Origin: Jaltomata sinuosa
Taxonomy: Eukaryota; Streptophyta; Magnoliopsida; Solanales; Solanaceae
Direction of reading: 5' to 3'
NCBI GenBank assembly: GCA_003996215.1
Contig: QJPP01000050.1
Span: forward strand, 868,001-932,000
DNA length: 64,000 nucleotides
Shown here: positions 35,136-45,856 of the stretch, one piece after another
How positions within the stretch are numbered: the stretch's first letter is position 1
Layout of the letters: each line of letters starts with the position of its first letter
Translations under genes and position numbers: made by a program
Notes under the pieces: generated by a model
Seen by the model: the letters and a program-made list of their open reading frames with translations, nothing else
Databases searched by the model: none
Told to the model about the DNA's origin: nothing

Positions 35136-36387
35136 CTTACCCCTACCTCTACTGGGATAGTATCACATAAAGTGACCAGGATGCTCACACGAATAACAAG
35201 TATCTGAACCCAGGCGACATATCCCAGGATGCTTCCTGCCGCACTGATCATAAGGTGGAAAAGGTGGCCTCATCTGACCTGAATGCCCTTGGCGATAGGA
35301 ACTGGATGCATCTGAACTGTGGCCTGGTCCAGTCTGAGAAAAATGATCATACCTCTGCCTTTGCAACTAATATAGGGCACCACTAGTAGGGTGGGGTGAT
35401 CGCCTATTAAAATATGGCCTAACATTACCTCGTGGCTCTACATAGGACCCAGTAGATCTAGCCCTCTTATTCTGATCCCTTTCTCGGCTTTGGTTATCTC
35501 TTATTTGTACTTCAAGATCCTCTGCAGTCTGAGCAATAGCCTGTATCTTAGAAATATTCATATCCTCTTGTGTGGCTGCTAATGTTAATCACTTAATCAA
35601 TTCATCCTTAAGGCCACACACATATCGATGAACTCTAGCTCACATCGTACTCACAATATCGGGGGCGTACCTGGCTAATGAATTAAACTTGAGGCTGTAC
35701 TGTCGAACACTCATATTGCCCTACCTAAGGGCTAAAAATTGATCAAGTCTGGCCTCTTGAACCTCCTGTGGAAGATAATGAGCTAGGAAGGCCTCTGAAA
35801 ATTCCTCCCATTCAGCTGGGGGTGCATTTGATCCCCTAGACCGATCCTAAGTCTTGAACCATAAAATGGCCACATCTCGTAACCTGAAAGATGCAAACTC
35901 TACTGCCTCCACTACTGTTGCATGCATGACTCAAAGTACTCGATAAGTTTGATCAATAAACTCCTGAGGATCCTCACGTGGGTCAGAGCCTGTAAATATA
36001 AGAGGACTTAGGATGATAAACTCTCGAGCCCTAGAACTTTCTGAGCCACCTGACCTAGCACTCGCTGATGCCCCAATTTGTTATTGTTGTGTGGCTACCA
36101 TCTGGGTCAATAGTCGAACAACACTCCTGATGTCCTGGTCTTATGCTTCAGGTGGAGGAGCTACAGGTGTTGGTTCATCTCTAGCTATATCAGATGCCAC
36201 TGGAGCAGTTGGGGTCAGGGGTACTGGATCCCTATAGTCTCATCAGGTACTTGATGAACTGGGATCTCTGGTGTCGGTGATTCAGTTTGAGCCTCAAATC
36301 TATCCATTTGGATAGGCGGGAAATGACTAGTACCTTCCCCCATATCCTTGCCAACCCACATCTACTCATTTGTCTGGTCACAGGCAT
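35136..36387 (-). pseudogene. gag: gag of element D, broken
   Basis: Minus strand. Start at 36387 (MPVTRQMSRCG, nine codons inside the longer open frame). The capsid region at 36000-35560 is decayed and crossed by stops. A basic stretch follows (35560-35370: NQSRERDQNKRARS). Then comes a Cys/His region with CGRKHPGICRLG and a zinc knuckle CYSCEHPGHFM (35205-35163), after which a stop replaces the next codon and the fourth ligand, Cys, is Tyr. C-to-T changes explain the CGA-type stop. Confidence 0.8.
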
Positions 36388-36586
36388 TTCTGTAAACAAT
36401 GAATAGAAAAACATGAATTAGACTTCAAACATCTTATGACCTCGCTCTATTGCACGATCTAGCAGATGAAAGAAGGATAACAATTCCTAAATGTCCCGTA
36501 GCCTCATGATTATAGGTATGGTGCACAACACACCCATAAGCAAGACTCTACTAGACACGGCTTGTAGACTCCCTGGGATTTGACAT

Positions 36587-36598
36587 GCTCTGATACCA
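36587..36598 (-). other. Primer binding site of element D (tRNA-iMet type)
   Basis: Minus strand TGGTATCAGAGC, an exact match, 4 bases inside the LTR edge at 36603. Confidence 0.9.
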
Positions 36599-36602
36599 AT
36601 TT

Positions 36603-39212
36603 TGTCATGCCCCAAACCATAGGAGGCATGATCGACACTCGGAGCCCCAAAAGGCCGAGGGTGCCAAAATAGAGTATATCTCTATTGAACCTGTTGGAGG
36701 TCTGAGATTGACAAGGTCTCTAAGAATAGCAATTTGAAAAACTGAAAGCTCAATAGTAGGTAAACAACTCAAGGCCGACAAGGCTATTATAATAGTAGAT
36801 AGCCAATAACAAGGCCGATAAGGCCATACCCAACACTGATATACATATACACGTCTACAAGCCTCTAGGAGTAAGTAAAATATCTCATATCCAGGACAGG
36901 GCACTAGACTACTGATAAGATGTACAGATACCCAACCTGGTAAAAATATAAGCTAGACCTTTGACTCGTCATCTCCAGGAAGAATGTAGCTTACCAAAAT
37001 GGTTGAACTCTGCACCTCCTACTGAAGAGGTCTGTCTGGGTTTCTGTCTGGACCTGCAGGCATGAATGCAGCTCCCCCAGGCAATGGGTATGTCAGTACA
37101 ACAATAATGTACTAGCATGTTAGGTAGAAACATAAAAGCAAGTCGCAAGTAGTAAATATGAACAAGATATAATATGAAACTTGTAAACCGTAATTGGTAA
37201 GACTCGTAAAGCTCTTTCTCCTTTATTCTTTTTAGAATACAACACATTCATTAACTCACACCACAACTCACTCTTTATAACCCACGCTGAACCACAATAG
37301 CGCCTTAGTGCACCCTATATATAATAGCCTCAATATGGCAGTAGCGCCTCGGCGCACACTATGTATATAATGGCCTCAATATGGCAGTAGCACCTCGGTG
37401 CACACTATGTATATAATGGCCTCAATATGGCAGTAGCACCTTGGTGCACACTATGTATATAATAGCCTTAATATGGCAGTAGCACCTCGGTGCACACTAA
37501 CACGCAAACCACGCATAATAAGTGTATTACTAGATTGACCTTCAAAGCTATTCTTGTTATTTATGAAGGTTCATTTAGATAACTTCTTTAGCCTTGGCTT
37601 ACTAGGTGTTGTACTCAACATACCAAACACATATAAATGGGGATTTGACTTTCTAACTTTCCTTTTATACTTTCTAAAGCTTGATTAGGGATCACAATAC
37701 AAAGAAGAAACTTGACAAAAGGATAACTTACGTATCGTGCAAAAAGAATCGGATTTTTATAAGAAGGCGACTTGAATCACCATAATGTATAACTTAGTTC
37801 CTTAAGACTTTTTGAGTTACCAAATCATCTCTCTTACAACAGAATACTCAAATTCCTTCTTTCGGAGATTTAGAGTTCTATTTCTAGATTCATGCCGATA
37901 AGGAATAAAAAAGCCTTAGCATACCTCGTTCCTTCCGAAGATTGCGCTTACCAAAACTTGGACTTTCCTTTATTAAGTTATTCTAAAACACAAGGGTATA
38001 ATGAAGCTAATATTAGCTCTTAAACCTGATGCAACCTTTCCAAAACAGTAGCTAAACATTTCCCGGGCATATTTACGTATTTTGCATTAATTAAAGGTGT
38101 ATCGTCACACCTTTCTCCCCTGTCCAATACATATCACACACACACCAACCTACTGCCTCCAATAATACAAAACATTTCAAACAGCCCCTACAAAACTCAC
38201 CATGCCGAAATACAATAGCAACACATTGAACCCACGACTTCCGATCACCGTCCCGTGAGTTCTTAACAACAATTCAACAACAATTTTCCATCCGAACTGC
38301 AATCCAAAAATATGATTATGGGAAGAGTACTTACCACACTTGAAGGGGTGTTTTTATACTCTTTTTATTGATGCCTTGAAAAGCTTAAGTACCCCCTACA
38401 CATACACCAACAAAAGAAGAAGAAATCTCTTAATTGTTATACAATTTCTATGTGTTAAATCTTAAGAAAGGGGCTGCCATAGTTCATGTATTTATTACCA
38501 TAGGATATCCTAGCTATATGTAGTTGATTAATACCAAGATAACAAGTTGTTTAACTCACCTTAAGCTTGAATGAATCTTGTTCTTCTTAGAACCCTAAAG
38601 GGAGAGAGGGGCTGCCAAAAGGAAAGGAGATAAGAGAGAAGTTTTTTCAGCTTTTTGTGATCAATATTGATCAACAAAAGGTCTGTATAAAGGGACCTTT
38701 TTGGACGAATATTTTGAGTATATTTGGGCCAAAATGGGTCAGGAAACTTGGGCCAAAATTACACTTTGCTTGGGCCTCAAAAGGGTTAAGTTTTGTGGCT
38801 GATTTTGGGCTTCTCTTGGGTCAAAATGTGGTCCATATTGGTGGCTACCTTTTGTAGTTGTTTGGGCCAGATTTGGTTATGCTTTGATGGGCCAACTTTA
38901 AGCTTCATTTGGGCTACCATTAGGTATAATAATACATGGTGTTGCTGCCCGTAATCGGCCCTCGAAACTTAGTTCATTAGCGTAGGTAGGTGATGCACCT
39001 ACTTGTCACCTAAGATATTAGATAAGTCGAGCAAGCACCTCACTTGTTTTATCTCATTTTCAAAACCCTCATACTTATACTTTTACTTAACACTTATTTA
39101 CATTTGACCATTTCAAATTCTAGGCCAAAGTACCCCTTCACAATCTCGAGCTCAAATACCTTCGTTGATATTTACTTAGTCACATAGGTTTTGAAAGGTA
39201 CGGGGTGTTACA
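36603..39212 (-). repeat. 5' LTR of element D
   Basis: 2610 bp. It carries four 46-bp units and the 235-bp segment 37826-38060 missing from the partner. The joint in the partner (CAAAT to TTTCGGG) suggests that the partner suffered a deletion. Confidence 0.95.
37303..37501. repeat. 46-bp tandem repeats in the D 5' LTR (4 units plus a part)
   Basis: Units start at 37303 (44 bp), 37347, 37393 and 37439, with a partial unit at 37485. Each carries TATATAAT and CTCGGYGCACACTA-like blocks. Confidence 0.9.
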
Positions 39213-40786
39213 GGTATTTTAGTTATTACCCACCATTTTAACTCCTAAATGATATTGTTTTGACTATTTCTAGAAGGGTTTTCACTCTCATTAGCCTAAG
39301 TCCCTTCACATTACCTCATTCATCTCCCAAAAAGGAAAAGAACTCTCTCAAGCTCAAGGTCTCAAGCTCCAAGCCCAAGTATCCTAATCTTTTCAATTTC
39401 AAGTGGGTTAACTCCAATCAAGGTATGTGGGTATTTAACAATGGTTTCCTTCCACCCTTGTGCCTAAAACCCCAAATTTCAATTTGTGATTTCATGAACT
39501 TTCAAATTAGGGTTCTTACCCAATTCTTATGGGTTTTGCTATAAATTACCTTATCATGATTTTATTATGAAATTTCATTATATTGCATGATTTTGCATGT
39601 GTTTTTACATATGAGTTCCTATTTCATGATTTGAAGGCCAATTATGGTAAATCCTACATGCATAAATTGATTTAAGCAAATTGGAGAAAATGATAGCATG
39701 ATTTCATAAATTTCAAGCAAGTGCATACCTAGTTTCTATGTTTTGTGACAGTATATGTTATTATGAAATTGAACTATGGCCATGAAAGTTTTAAAGTTAA
39801 AAATTATTATGCAATGGAAGACACCCGATGTGCCATCAATGCTCATGAATCATTTTCTAAACCAAGATTCGTGAGTAGTTTGAAGATTTGGGGTATGAAC
39901 ATGTTTATGAACAAGCTTGACATCTAGATATGTGACATGAATGTGAGCCTTATGTTATATGTTTTGGGAGTAGTATTTAGCACTGAGTAATGAGGGTTAT
40001 AGATAACCCAAGTCCAAAACTACGTTGCCACCATAGGTTTCCCTCTGTGGCTTATGACAGGATCCTTATGAACATGGTTCTAACTTTGGCCTGTTAGGAC
40101 AACCTTTTTCAGTATGGGTGTATAACAGTGGACTCCATGTAGCTCAGCATGGTTTATGTCAGTTAAGATAAACTCCCACATGATTATTTTCAAGCTATGA
40201 AGTTATATGATATCATACTTTGAATTTTAACCGTACTTCATGTTTTATGTCTAATATCTTGATATTCCTCTTATGTTATTTCTTTATGAAAAGGTTTACC
40301 TTAAGCATTTCTTAAGTATGTTTTTATCACGATCATGCATATCTGACATACTCGATATATCCTATAGTACTAACATATATTTTACGCTGCATCCTCTTGA
40401 TGATGTAGATTCAGGTGTTTCCCATTAGGCTCGTGGCTAGACGAAGCCGTATATCTAGTCAGTGTTGGTGAGTCCTCATTGTTCGAGGGATAGTTATGAT
40501 TTTAGTTTGTTTTGACTACTTATTTTTGTACTTTGAGTTAGCTAGGGTCTTGTCCTAGCAACTCCTTATGTCATGTATAGAGGATTTTGAGACATAGATG
40601 ATATTCGGGTCTTCTTTGAATCATGTTCTTTTGATTTTATTTTACAGATTGAGTTATCTAATTCGTATTATGCTTCCACTATGCTTAATTGATATACCTA
40701 AGTTATGTTATGACCAAGGGTTAGTTTGGGGCACTTATGGTCCCAGGTCGTGTGTTACACCCAAGGGGTAGCCTCGGGGAATGACA
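39213..40786 (+). repeat. 5' LTR of element C, second part
   Basis: Resumes with the second GGTAT copy and runs to GGGGAATGACA at 40786. It is collinear with 46306-47873 of the 3' LTR at about 90 percent identity by eye. No gene in this stretch. Confidence 0.92.
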
Positions 40787-40790
40787 AACT

Positions 40791-40802
40791 TGGTATTAGA
40801 GC
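40791..40802 (+). other. Primer binding site of element C (tRNA-iMet type)
   Basis: TGGTATTAGAGC, one C-to-T change from the Met primer site, 4 bases after the LTR end. Confidence 0.85.
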
Positions 40803-40992
40803 CTCAGGTTCAAGAGTCCTAGGATGTGTGAAAGCCAAATGAGTAGAGTCTCTTTCATGTGTGTGAAGGGTGCCACACATATGAGAGGGAAGCTATGAGG
40901 TTCTTAGAAAACTTCACTTCTTTCATGATCATGTCATGCGTTAGAGCTTAACTCTAATGTTCATGTAATCCTTACCTTGTACATTTTAGACT

Positions 40993-42130
40993 ATGCCTAG
41001 ATGTGCTATGCCTCACTGAGCCGCTCAGAATGCCGCTCCTCCAGTTCTGGACCTCGAGGTAACGAATGAGAAGTTTAGAAATGCCATCCATTTGCTAGCC
41101 CAAACCTTGGCCGCTCAGGCTAACCAGCTGGCTCTTATCCCTGTCCACCCTCTAGGTGGGGTAGCGGCCTGAGTTTGTGATTTTGTCCATATGAACCAAC
41201 TAGAGTTTTGGGGTTAGAAACTGAATGAGGATCTGCTAAATTTTATTGATGAAGTGAAGAAAATATTCAATGTGATACAAGTGGTTGGTGTTGATTATGT
41301 TGAGTTGGCATCCTATCAACTCAAGGATATGGCTCATATCTGGTTCACGCAATGGAAAGAAGCTTGAGCTAGGGACATAGTCCCCATGACTTGGTGGTGT
41401 TTTGAGAGAGCTTTCCTCGACCGGTTCTTTCCCCAAGAGTTAAGGCAAGCAAAGACTGAGGAGTTTGTGAACTTGAGACAGGGATCTATGACTATTCAGG
41501 AGTACAGTTTGAAGTTCACTTAGTTGTCTATGCCCCCTCTATGGTAGCGGACCTGCATGATCAGATGAGCAAGTTTATCTATGGGGTTTTAGATTTGGTG
41601 AAAAAAAAGTGTAGGTCTGCTATGCTGTTGAGTGATATGAACATTTTCAGACTCATGACCCATGCTCAACAGATCGAGGGAGAGAAGCTTAGGGAGATGG
41701 CTAGGGAGAACAAGAGGGATAGATCCGAGGGTTCAGGTTTTGGTCATCAGAGGTCCGGTGGCAGACATTGCTCTTTGTTCCAGAAGAAGTCATCAGGACC
41801 CGTTCATTCTTCTGCTAGTGCTCCTACCCAGGCCCATAGGCCCTGTTATGATCACACTAGTAGAGGTTCTGGTTCCTAATCACAGTCTCAGGGAAGTGTT
41901 GCTAAGGGATATTCCCACCCCATTCGCAGCAAGTGTGGGAAGACTCACCCGGGAGAGTGTCATTTGGGCACAGGTGCATGCTTTGGATGTGCACAGGTTG
42001 GACACATGATTAGAGACTGCCCTTCAGCTAAGTAGGGGCAGAGAGGTAGTAGGGCTTAGTATGCTCCAGCAGCCCTAGGAGGTCAACCAGCCCAGCAGGG
42101 CACAACTTTTAGTTCTGGTGGTCAGCGCTA
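40993..42130 (+). pseudogene. gag: gag of element C, broken
   Basis: Start at 40993 (MPRCAMPH, then a stop). The capsid domain in this frame includes VDYVELASYQLKDMAH and WWCFERAFLDRFFPQELR, EFVNLRQGSMTIQEY (about 41290-41515). A frameshift near 41525 moves coding to another frame (LMTHAQQIEGEKL, then basic RENKRDRSEGS). The zinc knuckle CFGCAQVGHMIRDC (about 41978-42019) keeps all four ligands and is preceded by CGKTHPGECHLG. Several stops make it untranslatable as a whole. C lies in the same overall gag group as D. Confidence 0.85.
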
Positions 42131-42146
42131 GAACCACCTTTATGCT

Positions 42147-43024
42147 ATGTCCTCTCGTCAGGACCAGGAGGGTTCCCCAGATGTTGTTGCTGGTATGTTG
42201 AAAGTTTTCTCTTTTGATGTGTATGCTTTGTTGGACCCCAGTGCCTCCTTATCTTTTGTGACCCCTTATATAGCATGCAAATTTGAAGTATGTCCTGAAT
42301 TGCTTTTAGAACCCTTTTGTGTTTCTACTCCTGTTGGTGAGTCAGTCTTAGCTAAAAGAATCTACCGAAATGACCCTATCTCAGTCCTTCATAAAGTCAC
42401 TTCAGTGGATTTAGTAGAGTTGGAGATGATAGATTTTGATGTTATTCTTGGTATGGATTGGCTACATACTTGTTATGCTTCTATTGATTGTCGTAATCGG
42501 GTTGTCAGTTTCAAGTTTCCAAATGAACCCATCTTAGAATGGCAAGGTAGTCCCCCATTCTCAAAAGATCATTTCATATCTTACCTCAAGGCTAGGAAGA
42601 TGATTTCAAAGTGGTATGTTTATCATATAGTTCAGGTTATGGGCACAAAGTCCAAAACCCCATCCCTTCAGTCTGTTCCCGTTGTGAATGTATTCCCAGA
42701 AGTGTTCCCTGAGGATTTACCTGGAGTCCCTCCCGAGCAGGAAATCAACTTTGGGATAGATCTTCTTCTAGATACAAATCCTATCTCTATCCCTTCCTAT
42801 AGAATGGCCCCTGCAGAACTTAAGGAGTTAAAGGATTAGTTGAAGGATCTTCTTGATAAGGGTATCATCAGGCCTAGCATTTCTCCATGGGTTGCTCTAG
42901 TTTTATTCGTGCAAAAGAAAGATGGTTCCCTCAGAATATGTATTGACTACCGCCAATTGAACAAGGTCACAATTAAGAATAAATATCCCATTCCTAGGAT
43001 TGATGACTTGTTCGATCAACTTTA
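42147..43024 (+). pseudogene. pol: Protease and RT fingers of element C
   Basis: Open to 42839, then a TAG where D has CAG (KELKD, stop, LKDLL). The protease site reads LLDPSASLSFV, with Ser where D has Gly, so activity is doubtful. The protease end is IDFDVILGMDWLHTCYASIDC. The linker DVFPEVFPEDLPGVPPEQ is followed by YRMAPAELKEL, KGIIRPSISPWVALVLFV, DGSLRICIDYRQLNK and IDDLFDQL, ending in a second TAG at 43024. Confidence 0.85.
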
Positions 43025-43768
43025 GGGTGCTAGTTTCTTCTCCAATATCGACCTTAGATCCGATTATCATTAGCTTCGTGTTAGAGAGTGTGATATTCTG
43101 AAGACATCCTTCAGGACTCGGTACGATCATTATGAATTTGTTGTGATATCTTTTGGTCTAACGAATGCTCCTACAACTTTTATGGATTTATGAACCGTGG
43201 TGTCAAGCAGTATCTGGATATGTTTGTGATTGTTTTCATTGATGATATTCTTATCTACTCTCGGAGTGAGGAGGAAAATTCTGACCATTTGAGAGTTGTG
43301 TTGCAAACTCTCAAGGACCGACAATTATTTGCTAAGTTTACCAAGTGTGAGTTTTGGATGCAGTCTATGGATTCTCTGGGTCATATTGTGACTAAGGATG
43401 GTATTCACGTTGATTCTCAAAAGATTGAGGCAGTAAAGAACTGGCCTAGACCCACTTCCCCATATGATATTAGAAGCTTTTTAGGTTTGGCTGGTTACTA
43501 CAGGAGGTTTGTGGAAGGATTTTCTTCCATTGCTGCCCCTTTGACCCGATTGACTCAGAAGAAGGTAAAATTTCAGTGGTCTGATTTGTGTGAGAAGAAC
43601 TTTCAGGAATTGAAGACTAGGTTGACCACAACTCCAGTGTTAGCTCTACCCGAGGACCTAGATGATTTTGTTGTGTATTGTGATTCTTCTAGGATTGGTT
43701 TGGGTTGTGTTTTGATGCAACGTGGTAAGGTGATTTCTTATGCCTCTAGACAGCTTAAGACTCATTAG
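43025..43768 (+). pseudogene. pol: RT palm, connection and RNase H start of element C
   Basis: From 43025 the palm continues with altered residues (FFSNIDLRSDYH, a stop where Gln is usual, LRV) and a frameshift near 43185. An open 192-residue stretch follows from 43190: VFIDDILIYSRS (catalytic pair intact), LFAKFTKCEFWMQS, LGLAGYYRRFVEGFSSIAAPLTRL, then RNase H VVYCDSSRIGLGCVLMQRGKVISYASRQLKTH and a TAG. The RNase H Asp is present. Confidence 0.87.
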
Positions 43769-44587
43769 AAGAACTACCCTACTCATGATCTTGAGTTAGC
43801 AGTCGTGGTCTTTGATTTGAAGATTTGGAGACATTACTTGTATGGGGTGCATGTGGATTTATTCACCGATCATAAAAGTCTTCAGTATGTGTTCACTCTG
43901 AAGGAATTGAATTTGCAATGAAGGATATGGCTTCAGCTCCTTGAGGATTATGACATGAGTGTGCTTTACCATCCGGGTAAGGCCAATGTTGTGGTGGATG
44001 CACTTAGTAGATTGTCGATAGGTAGTGTGTCTTCAGTCGAAGAAGGAAAGAAGGAACTAGTTAATGAGGTTCATAGGCTATCTTGGTTGGGAGTTCGCCT
44101 TATGGACTCGACAGAAGGTGGTGTTATTGTTCAAAATGGTTCTGAATCATCCTTGGTAGCAGAAGTGAAGGCAAAGCAAGACAGTGATCCCATTTTACTT
44201 CAGCTTAAGGGTGCAGTCCATCAGCAAAGGGTTGAGGTTTTCTCCCGAAAAGGAGATGGTGTACTTTGTTATCAGGGTTGACTATGTGTGCCAGATGTAG
44301 ATGTGTTACGCCAGCAGATTTTGACTGAGGCTCATAGTTCCATATATTCCATTCACCCTGGTGCCACCAAGATGTACCGTGATCTATGGGAAGTCTATTG
44401 GTGGAATGGTATGAAGAGGGACATAGCCGGTTTTGTGGCTAAGTTTCCCAACTATCAGCAAGTAAAGATAGAGCACCAGCGACCGGGTGGTATGATTCAG
44501 GATATTGACCTTCCTACTTGTAAGTGGGAAGTGATTAATATGGATGAAAGTGGGAAGCAATCAATATGGACTTCATTACGGGTTTGA
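43769..44587 (+). pseudogene. pol: RNase H end and HHCC finger of element C
   Basis: RNase H continues in frame with THDLELAVV and LFTDHKSLQYV, a stop near 43920, then LLEDYDMSVLYHPGKANVVVDALSRLS. After a stop at about 44281 the zinc finger region reads HSSIYSIHPGATKMYRDL. The usual CPxCQ is FPNYQQ, so both Cys are lost. A short tandem duplication of AAGTGGGAAGYRATYAATATGGA-like sequence (about 44522-44571) shifts the frame just before integrase. Confidence 0.82.
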
Positions 44588-45198
44588 CTCGTACTCGAAT
44601 GCAACATGATTCAATTTGGGTGATTGTCGACCAAATGACTAAATCATCCCATTTCTTGGCTGCTAAGACTACGGATTCAGCGAATGATTATGCCAGACTT
44701 TACATCCGGGGGATAGTTCGATTGCATGGTGTTCCTTTGTCCATCATTTCAGATAGGGTTATTCAGTTTATATCCCAGTTTTGGAGATCATTTCAGAGAG
44801 GTCTTGGTACTCAGGTGAAGCTTAGTACAACTTTTCACCCTCAGAATGACGGCCAGGCAGAGCATACTATTCAGAATTTGGAGGATATGTTGAGAGCTTG
44901 TGTGATTGATTTCAAAGGTAATTGGGATGATCACTTACCTCTTATCGAGTTTGCCTACAACAACAATTTTCACTCTAGCATCCAGATGGCTCCATATGAG
45001 GCACTTTATGGTCGGAGGTGTAGATCTCCTATTGGATGGTTTGAGGTAGGTGAGGTAGGTTTGATTGGCCCAGATTTGGTTCATGAGACCATGGATAAGG
45101 TTCTGCTTATTAGGGAAAGGTTGAAGACCGCTCAGAGTCGACATAAATCATACGCGGATGTGAGGAGAAGGGAGTTAGAGTTTGAAATTGATGATTAG
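44566..45198 (+). pseudogene. pol: Integrase core of element C
   Basis: An open 210-residue stretch from MDFITGLTRTRMQHDS. The three catalytic acids are seen in VIVDQMTKSSHF, ISDRVIQF and GQAEHTIQ. Then come IEFAYNNNFHSSIQMAPYEALYGRRCRSPIGWFEVGE and KSYADVRRRELEFEIDD, where a TAG replaces the Trp seen in D (DW). This is the longest undamaged integrase core in the window. Confidence 0.87.
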
Positions 45199-45624
45199 TT
45201 TTTTCTGAAGGTGTCACCCATGAAGGGTGTGATGAGATTTGTCAAGAAGGGAAATCTTAGTATCCGTTTTGTAGGTCCTTATCGGATTCTAAGGAAGGTT
45301 GGTAAGGTTGTTTATGAGTTGGATTTGCCATCAGATTTAGAAGCGGTTCATCCAGTCTTTCATGTTTCCTTGCTGAAGAAGTGTGTTAGTGATCCGCCCT
45401 TGATCGTTCCTTTGGAGGATGTAGGTGTGAAGGATAGTCTCACATATGAGGAGGTTCCTATAGAAATCCTTGATCATCAGATTCGGAGGTTGATAAATAA
45501 AGAAGTTGCTTTGGTAAAAGTTCTTTGGAGAAATCAGCTTGTTAAAGGAGCTACTTGGGAAGCAGAATCAGCCATGAAAGCCAAGTACCCTCATCTCTTT
45601 CCTTCTGATTCCATTCCAGCTTGA
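45199..45624 (+). pseudogene. pol: GPY/F and chromodomain-like tail of element C
   Basis: In frame with the core after the TAG: FFLKVSPMKGVMRF, VGPYRILRKVGKVVYELDLP, VHPVFHVSLLKKC, then EVPIEILDHQIRRL, ALVKVLWRNQ, GATWEAESAMKAKYPHLF and a natural stop at 45622. The module is complete. Confidence 0.87.
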
Positions 45625-45843
45625 GGTAATAGTTTCATCCTTAGTATGTTCCTATGATCCTATTCCATCAGTTACTTTCATGATCCTAGCATGCATTCAT
45701 GTTTTCGAAGTTGATTTAACTATGTTTTAAGTTGAAAAGTTCAATTTTCATGTTTATTCCACGATTTCCATGTTCTGTTGCTGGTTGGGCTGTTTTCGCT
45801 TCAGTTTCCCTTGTTTAGTCTTCATTCAAGGATGAATGATCTC

Positions 45844-45853
45844 AAGGGAGAGA
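45844..45853 (+). other. Polypurine tract of element C
   Basis: AAGGGAGAGA, three bases before the 3' LTR start at 45857. The 218 bp from 45625 to here are non-coding. Confidence 0.8.
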
Positions 45854-45856
45854 TAT

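Larger units (their letters stand above)
28949..39212 (-). mobile_element. Element D: innermost and youngest Ty3/gypsy chromovirus
   Basis: Minus strand, 10264 bp. The 5' LTR is 39212-36603, the interior 36602-31278, the 3' LTR 31277-28949. GGTAT flanks it at 28944-28948 and 39213-39217. Primer site and polypurine tract are intact. Protease, RT, RNase H and HHCC keep their key residues, but stops in gag and integrase make it defective. It sits in the 5' LTR of C, so it arrived after C. Confidence 0.95.

Noticed and set aside
28949..39212. Endogenous pararetrovirus
   Set aside because: The RT is of the gypsy type, but the element has LTRs, target duplications, an integrase with a DDE triad and a chromodomain-like tail, and no movement or coat protein motifs. 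This fits a retrotransposon.
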